DNA of 64,000 nt from Guyparkeria hydrothermalis (lineage in GTDB: Bacteria; Pseudomonadota; Gammaproteobacteria; Halothiobacillales; Halothiobacillaceae): assembly GCF_023555375.1 (NCBI RefSeq), contig NZ_JAJSEE010000005.1, forward strand, positions 124,001 to 188,000, read 5' to 3'. Under the pieces are notes generated by a model. That model was not told where the DNA came from, searched no databases, and worked only from the letters and a program-made list of their open reading frames with translations. The first letter of the stretch is position 1. The number at the start of each line of letters is the position of its first letter. This document shows positions 56,307 through 63,993 of this stretch, piece by piece. A program made the translations under genes and the position numbers.

Positions 56307-56819
56307 ATGATCCGTCGTGTCACCCGTCTTCTTCGGGCCGCCGGTCTCGCCATGGCCGCGCTTGCGCTCGCGCCGACCGTGGCCGCCGAGAACTTGCACA
56401 ACCGCGCCGCCATCGGTGGTCTGGAGAACATCAAGGCCGTCTACGACGTGCGCAAGTCCAACCCCAATGCGCTCGACATGTACCTCAAGGCCATCATCAC
56501 CAATGTCGAGAACCTGGAGAAGGAGGGCGTGCAGGCCGATCTGGTCATGGTGTTCATCTCCCACTCGGTGAAGTTCATCAACACCGAGCCGACCATGGAG
56601 ACCGAGGCCGACTATGGCGACGCGCTGGCCAGCATCGCCCGGAGCATCGAGACCCTGCAGGACCTGGGGGTGCGCATCGAGGCCTGCAATGGCGCCACGC
56701 GGGCGTTCAACGTCGACAACGACACCCTGCTGCCGGGCATCGAGCCGGTGCGTTCCGGCTTTATCTCGCTGATGGGCTATCAGAACAACGGCTACGCCCT
56801 GATCCCCGTGTACGATTAA
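56307..56819 (+). CDS. Secreted DsrE-like protein, first of two
   Basis: 170 residues with a Sec signal (about 1-27, cleavage after VAAE region) and a DsrE/DsrF-like fold: KAVYDVRKSNPNALDMYL, ADLVMVFISHSVKFI and a single cysteine in GVRIEACNGATRAF. Cytoplasmic DsrE proteins carry sulfur atoms; secreted members with one conserved cysteine are common in sulfur oxidisers. AAGGAGG lies six bases before the ATG. A repeat element begins at the base directly after the stop codon. A paralogue is encoded at 63469. Confidence 0.75.
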   Translation: MIRRVTRLLRAAGLAMAALALAPTVAAENLHNRAAIGGLENIKAVYDVRKSNPNALDMYLKAIITNVENLEKEGVQADLVMVFISHSVKFINTEPTMETEADYGDALASIARSIETLQDLGVRIEACNGATRAFNVDNDTLLPGIEPVRSGFISLMGYQNNGYALIPVYD

Positions 56820-57004
56820 GGGAACGGCCGGCGCGGGTTCGATACCACTCTGGCTCATAGAGCCCCGTCGGGCACGTCTTGAGCCGGGCATCTGCTGCGT
56901 TGCCGTTCTTGGAAAGGGAATCACCCTTCCACGGCGAACGGTCGCCTTGCATCTACCCGGCTCAAGGCGTGCAGAGCGGCATCGAATCCGCGCCGTCCGT
57001 TCCC
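56820..57004. repeat. Long nested palindromic element, copy 4 (changed outer stem)
   Basis: 185 bp starting directly after the DsrE-like stop codon. Outer stem: GGGAACGG then CGGCGCGG and TTCGAT on the left; ATCGAA, CCGCGCCG and CCGTTCCC on the right. This stem differs in sequence from copies 2, 3 and 5 but is still paired. Arm A is reduced to GGCTC-ATA-GAGCC. Arm B keeps CTTGAGCCGGGC, GCGTTGCCGTTC, AAAGGG and CACCCTTCC. Confidence 0.85.
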
Positions 57005-57027
57005 GGGAACGGCACTGCCGGATATCA

Positions 57028-57049
57028 CCCGCCTTCAGGGCGGGTTTTT
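57028..57049 (+). terminator. Rho-independent terminator after repeat copy 4
   Basis: CCCGCC-TTCAG-GGCGGG followed by TTTTT. It terminates transcripts from the DsrE-like gene that run through the repeat, and lies 25 bases before the patatin gene start. Confidence 0.85.
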
Positions 57050-57073
57050 CGATGGAACGAGAGGAACGAAACC

Positions 57074-58012
57074 ATGACCGACGGCAAACCGACGATCGGC
57101 CTGGCACTGGGCAGCGGGGCGGCCCGTGGCTGGGCGCACATCGGCGTGATCCAGGCATTGGAAGCGGCCGGCATCCGTCCGGCGATGGTGGCCGGTTGCT
57201 CGATCGGCGCGTTGGTCGGGGCCGGGTACGCCGGCGAGTCGATGGACAAGCTCGAGGCCTGGGCTCGCGGCATTCGCTCCTGGGACGTGATGCGCCTGCT
57301 CGACGTGCGCCTCGGTGGCGGGCTGATCGAGGGCGATAACCTGATGCGCTCGCTAGCCAAGCAGGTCGAGCCCGTCGATATCGAGACGCTGCGCGTGCCG
57401 TTCGCGGCGGTCGCCACCGATCTCGAGGCTGGTCGCGAGGTCTGGCTGCGCGAGGGCAGCCTGATGGATGCCGTGCGCGCGTCGATCGCGGTGCCCGGGC
57501 TGATGTCGCCGGTGCGCAACCAGGGCCGCTGGCTGGTCGACGGCGGGCTGACCGACCCGGTGCCGGTCTCGTTGTGCCGCGCGCTGGGTGCGGACGTGGT
57601 GATCGCGGTGAACCTCAACAGCGACCTGGTCGGCCGTCACATCCGCGACATCCGCGGGGCGGCGCGCCACGACACCGACAACGACAGCGGGCTGCGCAAG
57701 TGGGTCGACGGCCTGGACGAGCGCTTCCTCGACGGCCGGATCGGCAAGTGGCTGGAAGAGCGCGGCAAGGACGAACCGACGCCCGGCATGCTCGACGTGA
57801 TGGCCGGCGCAATCAACATCATGCAGGACCGCATCACAAGAAGCCGCATGGCCGGCGATCCGCCCGAGCTGCTGATCTCGCCCAAGCTCTCGCACATCGG
57901 CCTGCTCGAGTTCGAGCGCGCCGCCGAGACCATCGAGGTCGGCCGCAAGGCCGCCGAGCGGGCGCTCGATGGCAGTGACCTCGTCCCGGAGGTGGGCGGA
58001 ACGTCAGGTTGA
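57074..58012 (+). CDS. Patatin-like phospholipase, RssA family
   Basis: 312 residues, predicted cytoplasmic or membrane-associated esterase/lipase. The oxyanion loop is GSGAARGWAH (residues 13-22), the nucleophile S43 in GCSIG, and the catalytic aspartate D156 in VDGGL. Bacterial RssA-type proteins are near RssB in enterics, which is not the case here. GAGGAACG precedes the ATG. Substrate unknown. Confidence 0.85.
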   Translation: MTDGKPTIGLALGSGAARGWAHIGVIQALEAAGIRPAMVAGCSIGALVGAGYAGESMDKLEAWARGIRSWDVMRLLDVRLGGGLIEGDNLMRSLAKQVEPVDIETLRVPFAAVATDLEAGREVWLREGSLMDAVRASIAVPGLMSPVRNQGRWLVDGGLTDPVPVSLCRALGADVVIAVNLNSDLVGRHIRDIRGAARHDTDNDSGLRKWVDGLDERFLDGRIGKWLEERGKDEPTPGMLDVMAGAINIMQDRITRSRMAGDPPELLISPKLSHIGLLEFERAAETIEVGRKAAERALDGSDLVPEVGGTSG

Positions 58013-58019
58013 CGAGGCC

Positions 58020-58130
58020 AGAGGGAAGACGGTAGAGGAAAGATGTCAGAGGGGAGAGGGCTGGGAAATTCCGGCAGCGAATGCCCCCTTTCTGATCCCT
58101 GCTATCTGACGTCTGGTTTCTCCCGGCCCG
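58020..58130. other. Purine-rich then pyrimidine-rich stretch between convergent genes
   Basis: 58020-58070 is GA-rich on the plus strand (GAGGGAAGACGGTAGAGG, AGATGTCAGAGGGGAGAGGG) and 58085-58125 is CT-rich (CCCCCTTTCTGATCCC, ATCTGACGTCTGG). The two halves are loosely inverted in composition and both contain ATGTCAGA/TCTGAC-type words, but do not pair base for base. Confidence 0.3.
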
Positions 58131-58682
58131 TCACCAGACCAGGTCGTCCGGCACCTGATGTTCGGCGTAGGCCTCGTCGCGGATCTCCCCGCCGGAGGGC
58201 AGGGCGACCAGGAAGGCCGGGTCGCGCTGGGCGATCTTCTCGGCGGTCTGCGCCGACACGATGTAGTAGCGCTTGTCCCAGGTGGCCAGTCGCAGCTTGC
58301 GGGTGGCCAGGCCGCGACGCAGGCGGGCGTTGACCGGCAGGCTCAACACGCGGAACTGGTCGGCGAAGTGGAACGGCTCGCCGTGGCTGGGCAGTTTCTC
58401 GGCGTGATCGAGGATGAGCTGGCGTATCTCGGCGCGCTGGGCGCGGCGCTGCTCGGCCTCGCGCTGGCGCGCCCCGGCTTCGCGCGCCTGGCGGCGCTCA
58501 CGCTCGAGCTTCTCGGCGGCGGCCTTCTTGGCCGCCTCGATCTCGGCAGGCGGTTTGGTGTTCGCGTCCTTGTCGTGGCGACTGACGCGTCCCCAGGCGG
58601 ATTTCTTCTGCTTGGGTTGCTTGCCGCCCTTCTTGGCCAGGCCTGCCTTGAGTAACTGATCCTGAAGCGATGCCTTGCTCAT
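58131..58682 (-). CDS. DUF2058 family protein
   Basis: 183 residues. The N-terminus SLQDQLLKAGLAKKGGKQPK and the following lysine/arginine/alanine-rich coiled coil (about 45-85) are diagnostic of DUF2058 (YaiL-like); the C-terminal half RYYIVSAQTAEKIAQRDP forms the conserved domain. The basic coiled coil suggests nucleic acid or ribosome binding, but no function is established. Repeat copy 5 lies 58 bases upstream of its start. Confidence 0.85.
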   Translation of the reverse strand: MSKASLQDQLLKAGLAKKGGKQPKQKKSAWGRVSRHDKDANTKPPAEIEAAKKAAAEKLERERRQAREAGARQREAEQRRAQRAEIRQLILDHAEKLPSHGEPFHFADQFRVLSLPVNARLRRGLATRKLRLATWDKRYYIVSAQTAEKIAQRDPAFLVALPSGGEIRDEAYAEHQVPDDLVW

Positions 58683-58740
58683 GATGGTTCGCGATGCCGG
58701 TCGGTGAAACGGGTCGGCAGTCTACCAGCACGCCCGCTTC

Positions 58741-59010
58741 GGGAAACTCTGCACGAATGCCATGCCACTCTGGCCTGGCGAGTCGTTCGTGATCAAGGCG
58801 CGATGTCGCCGGCGTGCCGGTGGCCACGTCCAGACATCGCAATGCAGAGCACGGGCGACTCGCCAGGCCACGCAGGGCGCATCTTGAGCCGGACATCGGC
58901 TGCGTTGTCGTCCGAGGATGCGAGAACCACCCTTCCGCGGCGGACGAGCGCCTTGCATCGGCCCGGCTCAAGGCGCGCTTCAGTGGTATGGCATTCGTGC
59001 AGAGTTTCCC
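58741..59010. repeat. Long nested palindromic element, copy 5 (full form)
   Basis: 270 bp between two leftward genes. Outer stem GGGAAACTCTGCACGAATGC with GCATTCGTGCAGAGTTTCCC, extended by CATGCCAC/GTGGTATG. Arm A from GGCGAGTCG to CGACTCGCC. Arm B with bases CTTGAGCCGG and CCGGCTCAAG, containing GCGTTGTCGTCC and CCACCCTTCC. It is near-identical to copy 2 and shares an in-stem word order with copies 3 and 4. The remaining bases of the 337-base gap hold no gene. Confidence 0.9.
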
Positions 59011-59019
59011 TCGCAGGGA

Positions 59020-60891
59020 TCACGGCGCGGCGCGTTCGGCGGGGTCGTCCGGCCGGATCAGGCATTGCAGCGGCGCAAGCTGCGCGGTCTTCTTGTGCTG
59101 ATGACGGTGCATGCGCTGCACGATCTCGACCAGGATGCGTACGGCCCGTTCGATGTAGGGCCCCTTGTTGAGCATGATGCATTCGGCCCGTTCGGCCATC
59201 GCGGCGTCGGTGAGTTCGGGGCGCGAGATGCTGCCCTTCTTTGCCAGCGTCTCCAGCACCTGGGTGGCCCAGATCACCGGCGTGCGTGCCGCCTCGGTCA
59301 ACCAGAGCAGGGTTTCCTGAGCCTCGATCATCGCCTCGGGGTCCAGTTCCACGGCCAGGTCGCCGCGGGCGATCATGATGCCCAGCGGTCGCCGGTCGAG
59401 CGCGGCGAGCATGATTTCCGGCAGGTTGGACACGGCTCGGCGGGTCTCGATCTTGGCGACGATCGGCATCCCCGCGGCTCCTCGCGCGTCCAGTTCGGCC
59501 ATGAGCACTCGCATGTCGTCGCCGGATTCGACGAAGGAGAAGCCCACCATGTCCGCGTGCCGGACCACGAAATCGAGATCGGCGAGATCCTTGTCGCTCA
59601 AGGCGGGCAGATTGAGCGGGGTGTCGGGGAAGTTGAGCCCCTTGTCGGGCTTTATCGACCGGCCCTGCGGGGCGGCATGCTCGATGGTGAGGAGGGCGCC
59701 GTCGGTATCCACCTGGCTGACACGTGCGCCGATCTTGCCGTCGTCGATCCAGACCATGTCGCCGTCCGTGAGGCGTTCGAATACGCGCGGCTCGGCGCAA
59801 GGCACCCGCGCGGGCTCCAGGATGTTGCCGGTCGGGTCGATGCGGGCAGGCTCGCCCGGCGTCGGGTCGGCGGAGAGTCGCAGCGGGTCGCCCTCGAAGA
59901 CGCGCACCTTGGCCGGGCGGGTGTCGAATCCCCGCGCGACGAACTGTTCGCCGGTGGCCGGGTCGTGGAACACGGTTGTCTGGTCGATGTGCGCCGGGCC
60001 GTCGAGCGCGGCGCGGAAGAAGCGCGTCGTGCCCGACGCGGCGAGGCGCATGCGCCGTTCCCGGCCCAGCGCGTCGACGAAGTACAGTTCCTGGTGATCG
60101 TGGAGTCGGTCGATCACGGCGGAATCCAGCGCCAGGTGCCAGTTGCGCCTGCGTCCCTTGCCCACGGCCTCCGAGCGCAGAAAGCCGTCGCTGATCTCGA
60201 CCACCGGGGCCCGGTTGCCTTCCCAGTCGATCTCGAGCGCCTTGTGGCGACGACGGATGTCGCCGGTGCGTACCTTGTGCCCGGCGAGGTCCATGAATAC
60301 CCGGCATTCCCGCCCACAACGTTCGCGGGCCGCCTTCAGATTGGCGATCATCCGGCTCCATTCGCGGGCGCTGTCATGCGCGCAGTTGATCCGGGCGCAG
60401 GTCATGCCGGCGCACAGCAGGTCCTCGATCAGGTCCGCGTCATCGGCGGCCTGGGTGGGCAACGTGACCATGATGCGCACCCCGTGTGGGGGCTCGATGC
60501 CGAACAGGCGCCGGGTGTTGCTCTCGAGCGTTCGCTCCCCGGCGAGGAAGCGTGTCGCCGAGCCGGCTTCGGCATTGACGTCCCGGCCAGAGGCGAGACC
60601 GAGGAGGTGGATGATCGCATCAAGCGTCGCCACGACGTGGGATTCGCTGCGCCCCAGGGAGGATAAGCCGTGGGCCGCCAGCAGCGGTTGCAGCTCGCGC
60701 AGGTCCTCGGAGCGCAGGGCAAGATAGCAGGCCAGGTTCCAGCTGCTCTCGCTGGCGAGAACCGGATCGCCCAGTTCGCGTTCGAGCCACCGGCGGGCCT
60801 GGTCGAGCACCCGTTCGCGCAGGCCGATGAGCTGGTCGAGCAGCCAGTCGATGGAGCATTCGGATATCGGGGATCGGGTGGCGATACACAT
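59020..60891 (-). CDS. Atypical pyruvate kinase-like protein
   Basis: 623 residues, longer than normal pyruvate kinase (about 470-480). The first ~135 residues are an unrelated helical extension. The kinase barrel begins at RIMVTLPTQAADDADLIED (residue 139); RINCAH (167-172) replaces the usual RLNFSH. KIETRRAVSNLPEI supplies the catalytic lysine and metal-binding glutamate, IMIARGDLAVELDP and WATQVLETLAKKG are conserved. A long insertion with beta-barrel character (about 215-400) is larger than the normal B domain. The C-terminal allosteric domain is absent. AGGAGG is eight bases before ATG at 60891. Confidence 0.75.
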   Translation of the reverse strand: MCIATRSPISECSIDWLLDQLIGLRERVLDQARRWLERELGDPVLASESSWNLACYLALRSEDLRELQPLLAAHGLSSLGRSESHVVATLDAIIHLLGLASGRDVNAEAGSATRFLAGERTLESNTRRLFGIEPPHGVRIMVTLPTQAADDADLIEDLLCAGMTCARINCAHDSAREWSRMIANLKAARERCGRECRVFMDLAGHKVRTGDIRRRHKALEIDWEGNRAPVVEISDGFLRSEAVGKGRRRNWHLALDSAVIDRLHDHQELYFVDALGRERRMRLAASGTTRFFRAALDGPAHIDQTTVFHDPATGEQFVARGFDTRPAKVRVFEGDPLRLSADPTPGEPARIDPTGNILEPARVPCAEPRVFERLTDGDMVWIDDGKIGARVSQVDTDGALLTIEHAAPQGRSIKPDKGLNFPDTPLNLPALSDKDLADLDFVVRHADMVGFSFVESGDDMRVLMAELDARGAAGMPIVAKIETRRAVSNLPEIMLAALDRRPLGIMIARGDLAVELDPEAMIEAQETLLWLTEAARTPVIWATQVLETLAKKGSISRPELTDAAMAERAECIMLNKGPYIERAVRILVEIVQRMHRHQHKKTAQLAPLQCLIRPDDPAERAAP

Positions 60892-60977
60892 GAGCGGCAC
60901 CTCCTGCCTGGGAGGTCCATCGATACCATCCCGATATGACGGGTAGATGGCAGCGACGACTCCCACGAGAAAAAGCG

Positions 60978-61004
60978 TTGACCCCGCCGCGAACGTGCTA
61001 GTAT
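60978..61004 (+). promoter_or_regulatory. Candidate sigma-70 promoter of rhlE
   Basis: TTGACC, 15 bases, TAGTAT (or 18 bases to TATGCG). It is the best promoter in the 312-base gap between the pyruvate kinase-like gene and rhlE. It would leave an untranslated leader of about 190 bases, long enough for post-transcriptional control. Confidence 0.4.
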
Positions 61005-61203
61005 GCGCCGCCTCGGTCTGACCAGTCCTGCCGATTTCATCATCGATGCCCTGTCCGACGACACGTCATCACCCCGCGTTTTCCTTGCCGACTGGCGTGC
61101 GCTCCCTCCCCGGGACCGTGTGACGGGAAACGCCACGCCATTCGAGACGCCATGTTTGCCATGGCCTCCATGCGCCTAGCGTCTCCCAAGGAAAATCATC
61201 TCT

Positions 61204-62571
61204 ATGTTGTTTTCAGAACTGGGCCTCCGCCCGGAACTCCAGCGCGCGATCGAAGAACGCGGCTACACCACCCCGACCCCGATCCAGGCCAAGGCCATTC
61301 CGGAAGTTCTCTCCGGTGGCGACCTGCTCGCCGCCGCGCAGACCGGCACCGGCAAGACCGCCGGCTTTACCCTGCCGCTCCTGGAACGCCTGATGGCGAC
61401 TCACCCGGAAGGCGGCCACAAGGGCGGCAAGCGCCCGATCCGCGCGCTGATCCTCACCCCGACCCGTGAGCTGGCCGCCCAGGTCGAGCAGAGTGTGCTC
61501 GATTACGGTCACCACCTGCCGTTGAAATCGATGGTCATGTTCGGCGGCGTGGGCATCAATCCGCAGATCGACAAGCTCAAGCGCGGCGTCGACATCCTCG
61601 TCGCCACGCCGGGCCGCCTGCTGGACCACCAGAACCAGGGCACCGTCGATCTGTCGAAGGTCGAGATCCTGGTGCTGGACGAAGCCGACCGCATGCTCGA
61701 CATGGGCTTCATCCACGACATCAAGAAGATCCTCAAGATCGTGCCGGAGCAGCGCCAGAACCTGCTGTTCTCGGCCACCTTCTCCGACGAGATCCGCACC
61801 CTGGCCGGCAAGCTGCTGGATAGCCCGGCGGAAATTTCCGTGACCCCGCGCAACACCACCGTCGAGGCGGTCAGCCAGTCGGTCTACGAGGTCGATCGCG
61901 ACAAGAAGCGCGAACTGCTCGCCGAACTGCTGATCGACCAGGACTGGCAGCAGGTACTGGTGTTCACCCGAACCAAGCACGGCGCCAACCGCCTGGCCGA
62001 GTACCTCTCCAAGCGCGACATCCCGGCGATGGCTATCCACGGCAACAAGAGCCAGACGGCCCGGACCAAGGCGCTGGAATCGTTCAAGAACGGCAGCATC
62101 CGGGTACTGGTGGCCACCGATATCGCCGCGCGCGGCATCGACATCGCCCAGTTGCCCTACGTGGTCAACTTCGAGTTGCCCAACGTGGCCGAGGACTACG
62201 TCCACCGCATCGGTCGCACCGGTCGCGCGGGCGAATCCGGTGAGGCGATCTCGCTGGTCTGCATCGACGAGCACAAGCTCCTGGCCGGCATCGAGCGCCT
62301 GACCAAGCAGAAGTTCACCCGCCACGTCGTGCCCGGCTTCGAGCCGGACCCGAACGCCAAGCCCGAGCCGATCCCGAACGGTCGCAACAATGCCGGCGGC
62401 GGCCGTCGTGGCGGCGGTGGTCGACCCGGCGGCGGTGGCGGTCGCGGTGGGCCCGGCGGTGGCCAGGGACGCGGCCAGGGCCGTGGCCCCGGTGGCGGCG
62501 GTCGCGGCCCGGGCGGTCGTCCCGGTGGCCGTGGCGGTCGTGGCGGCGGTGGTCGCAGCGGCAACCGCTGA
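61204..62571 (+). CDS. rhlE: DEAD-box RNA helicase, RhlE group
   Basis: 455 residues. Helicase motifs in order: Q motif [11 protein letters not shown], motif [11 protein letters not shown] (near residue 45), motif Ia PTRELAAQ, motif II DEAD at 159-162, motif III SATFS, and [12 protein letters not shown] and [10 protein letters not shown] of the second domain. The last ~60 residues are an arginine-glycine repeat tail typical of RNA-binding helicases. AAGGA precedes the ATG. It acts in ribosome assembly or mRNA turnover, often at low temperature; the long leader is consistent with autoregulation. Confidence 0.95.
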   Translation: MLFSELGLRPELQRAIEERGYTTPTPIQAKAIPEVLSGGDLLAAAQTGTGKTAGFTLPLLERLMATHPEGGHKGGKRPIRALILTPTRELAAQVEQSVLDYGHHLPLKSMVMFGGVGINPQIDKLKRGVDILVATPGRLLDHQNQGTVDLSKVEILVLDEADRMLDMGFIHDIKKILKIVPEQRQNLLFSATFSDEIRTLAGKLLDSPAEISVTPRNTTVEAVSQSVYEVDRDKKRELLAELLIDQDWQQVLVFTRTKHGANRLAEYLSKRDIPAMAIHGNKSQTARTKALESFKNGSIRVLVATDIAARGIDIAQLPYVVNFELPNVAEDYVHRIGRTGRAGESGEAISLVCIDEHKLLAGIERLTKQKFTRHVVPGFEPDPNAKPEPIPNGRNNAGGGRRGGGGRPGGGGGRGGPGGGQGRGQGRGPGGGGRGPGGRPGGRGGRGGGGRSGNR

Positions 62572-62616
62572 TCCGCACCCCTCAATCCTCGGCCGAGATC
62601 GAGGATCACGGAATGA

Positions 62617-62642
62617 AACGCCCGGCTGTCCAGCCGGGCGTT
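62617..62642 (+). terminator. Hairpin after rhlE, T-poor
   Basis: AACGCCCGGCTG-TC-CAGCCGGGCGTT, a perfect 12-bp stem, followed by GCTCGTTC. The stem is very stable but the T-run is poor, so it may serve more to protect the 3' end than to terminate alone. Confidence 0.6.
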
Positions 62643-62715
62643 GCTCGTTCTGATGCGGGTTCGCCATTCGGATGAAACAACCCGTGGCGGACGAATCGCT
62701 GATGTGAATGCATTG

Positions 62716-62730
62716 AGCACACGTTGTGCT
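62716..62730. promoter_or_regulatory. Operator-like palindrome before the toxin-antitoxin pair
   Basis: AGCACA-CGT-TGTGCT, a perfect inverted repeat 20-35 bases before the toxin start. Ribbon-helix-helix antitoxins such as BrnA bind short palindromes at this position to repress their own operon. Confidence 0.5.
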
Positions 62731-62750
62731 GCTTTCGTGCTATGAGAACG

Positions 62751-63014
62751 ATGACATGGAATCCGTCGAAGAATCGGTTGCTCAAGGAAGAGCGAAACGT
62801 TTCGTTCGAAGACGTGGTGTACCACATTGGTGCTGGCGGGATTCTGGATACATTCGATCACCCGAACCCGGCCCGCTATCCGGGACAAAGAATTCACGTG
62901 GTCGATATCGAGGGCTACGCTTACCTTGTTCTTGTTCCCTTCGTCGAGACGGAAGACGAGGTCTTCCTGAAGATCGTGATTCCGAGCCGGAAGGCGACGA
63001 AGACGTATTTGTGA
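62751..63014 (+). CDS. BrnT-like toxin (putative)
   Basis: 87 residues from ATG at 62751; an in-frame ATG three codons earlier is possible. WNPSKNRLLKEERNVSFEDVV near the N-terminus matches the W(D/N)PxK...VSFE pattern of BrnT, a RelE-fold ribonuclease, and FLKIVIPSRKATKTYL matches its conserved C-terminal IxSxRKA...Y segment. The gene order, toxin first then antitoxin eight bases later, is that of brnTA. Confidence 0.6.
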   Translation: MTWNPSKNRLLKEERNVSFEDVVYHIGAGGILDTFDHPNPARYPGQRIHVVDIEGYAYLVLVPFVETEDEVFLKIVIPSRKATKTYL

Positions 63015-63022
63015 GGTCTGAT

Positions 63023-63295
63023 ATGAACCGATTGGATGATGAAGAACGCGAGGTTCTCGAGGCCTTTGAAGCAGGCGCCCTAAAGCGTGCGGAGCAGGCG
63101 GACGAGATCAAGCAGGGTCACCAGACCTACGCCGAGGCGACCTTTCGGAAAGACGCTCGGATCAACATCCGACTGTCATCGACGGATCTGAGGGGGCTGC
63201 AAAAGAAGGCGTTGGCCGAGGGCATTCCCTACCAGACGTTGGTCTCCAGTATTTTGCACAAGTACGTGGAGGGGCGTCTGCACGAGGACGGTTGA
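63023..63295 (+). CDS. Ribbon-helix-helix antitoxin, BrnA/CopG-like (putative)
   Basis: 90 residues. An acidic N-terminal helix is followed by a CopG-type DNA-binding region: RINIRLSSTDLRGLQKKALA forms the strand and first helix, and GIPYQTLVSSILHKYVEG the second. Unlike most antitoxins the DNA-binding fold is at the C-terminus. It neutralises and represses the toxin encoded just upstream. Ends at a strong terminator. Confidence 0.7.
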   Translation: MNRLDDEEREVLEAFEAGALKRAEQADEIKQGHQTYAEATFRKDARINIRLSSTDLRGLQKKALAEGIPYQTLVSSILHKYVEGRLHEDG

Positions 63296-63312
63296 TCGTC
63301 CGCAGACGACGA

Positions 63313-63343
63313 ACGCCCGACCAACCGGTCGGGCGTTTTTTTT
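63313..63343 (+). terminator. Rho-independent terminator of the toxin-antitoxin operon
   Basis: ACGCCCGAC-CAACCG-GTCGGGCGT followed by eight T residues. It lies 17 bases after the antitoxin stop. Confidence 0.93.
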
Positions 63344-63468
63344 GCTGCGCGTGGCCGGTTGGGTAGGCCGTTATCGAATAACAGACAAAGTAATTGGTAT
63401 TGCCCGTGGGGTCGGCTACCGTCGGATGGGAGCACACAACAATCCCTCGAGGATTCACGGAGGAAGCG

Positions 63469-63936
63469 ATGATCAAGCGAGCCCTGCTGTTTGCCTGCCT
63501 GATGCCGGCCATTGCGATGGCCAGCGACAACCGCCCCTGGGGCACGGCCGAGCTGAACGAGAAGGACTACCAGCCCGACAAGGTCGTCTACGACGTGGCG
63601 GCAAAGGATGCCGAGGCGCTCAACAGCATCATCGGCCGGGTCAGTCACCTGAACAACGAATACGCCGGCGATGTCTTCGACGCGCATATCGTCGTGGTCC
63701 TGCACGGCGACGAGATCCCGCTGTTCACTCACGAGAAGTACGAGGAGAACAAGGAGCTGATGGAGCGCGCGCAATCGCTCACCGTGGCCGGCAATATCGA
63801 GTACCGCATGTGCGCGGCTGCCGCGGCACTGCACGACGTCGCGCCCGAGGACGTGCATGGTTTCGTCAAGGTGGTGCCCATGGCCGACGCCGAGATCATC
63901 GAGTTGCAGCACCAGGGCTATGCCTACATGAAGTGA
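63469..63936 (+). CDS. Secreted DsrE-like protein, second of two
   Basis: 155 residues with a Sec signal (about 1-18, cleaved near AMAS). VVYDVAAKDAEALNSIIG and HIVVVLHGDEIPLFTHEKY follow the same fold as the protein encoded at 56307, and a single cysteine lies in EYRMCAAAAAL. Both proteins share KxVYDV and a final GYA motif. GGAGGAA lies four bases before ATG at 63469. Probably a periplasmic sulfur-handling protein; the partner is unknown. Confidence 0.7.
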   Translation: MIKRALLFACLMPAIAMASDNRPWGTAELNEKDYQPDKVVYDVAAKDAEALNSIIGRVSHLNNEYAGDVFDAHIVVVLHGDEIPLFTHEKYEENKELMERAQSLTVAGNIEYRMCAAAAALHDVAPEDVHGFVKVVPMADAEIIELQHQGYAYMK

Positions 63937-63972
63937 TCGTCGGGTTCTCGAGAGGCCCCGTCGGCTCTATTT

Positions 63973-63993
63973 AAAGGGTTCTGACCCCTTTTT
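63973..63993 (+). terminator. Hairpin at the window end, possibly part of a REP-like repeat
   Basis: AAAGGG-TTCTGAC-CCCTTT followed by TT. It can terminate the DsrE-like gene. AAAGGGTTCTGACCCCTT also resembles the AAAGGGGTCTGACCCC words seen around REP-type repeats and transposases in other proteobacteria; the window ends too soon to decide. Confidence 0.5.

Noticed and set aside
43657-59010. CRISPR array or insertion sequence as explanation for the repeats
   Set aside because: Copies are far apart, lack spacers, and contain no transposase gene or intact open frame.
62390-62570. Dense GGC/GGT tandem repeats
   Set aside because: They are the coding sequence of the arginine-glycine tail of RhlE, in frame and without a break.
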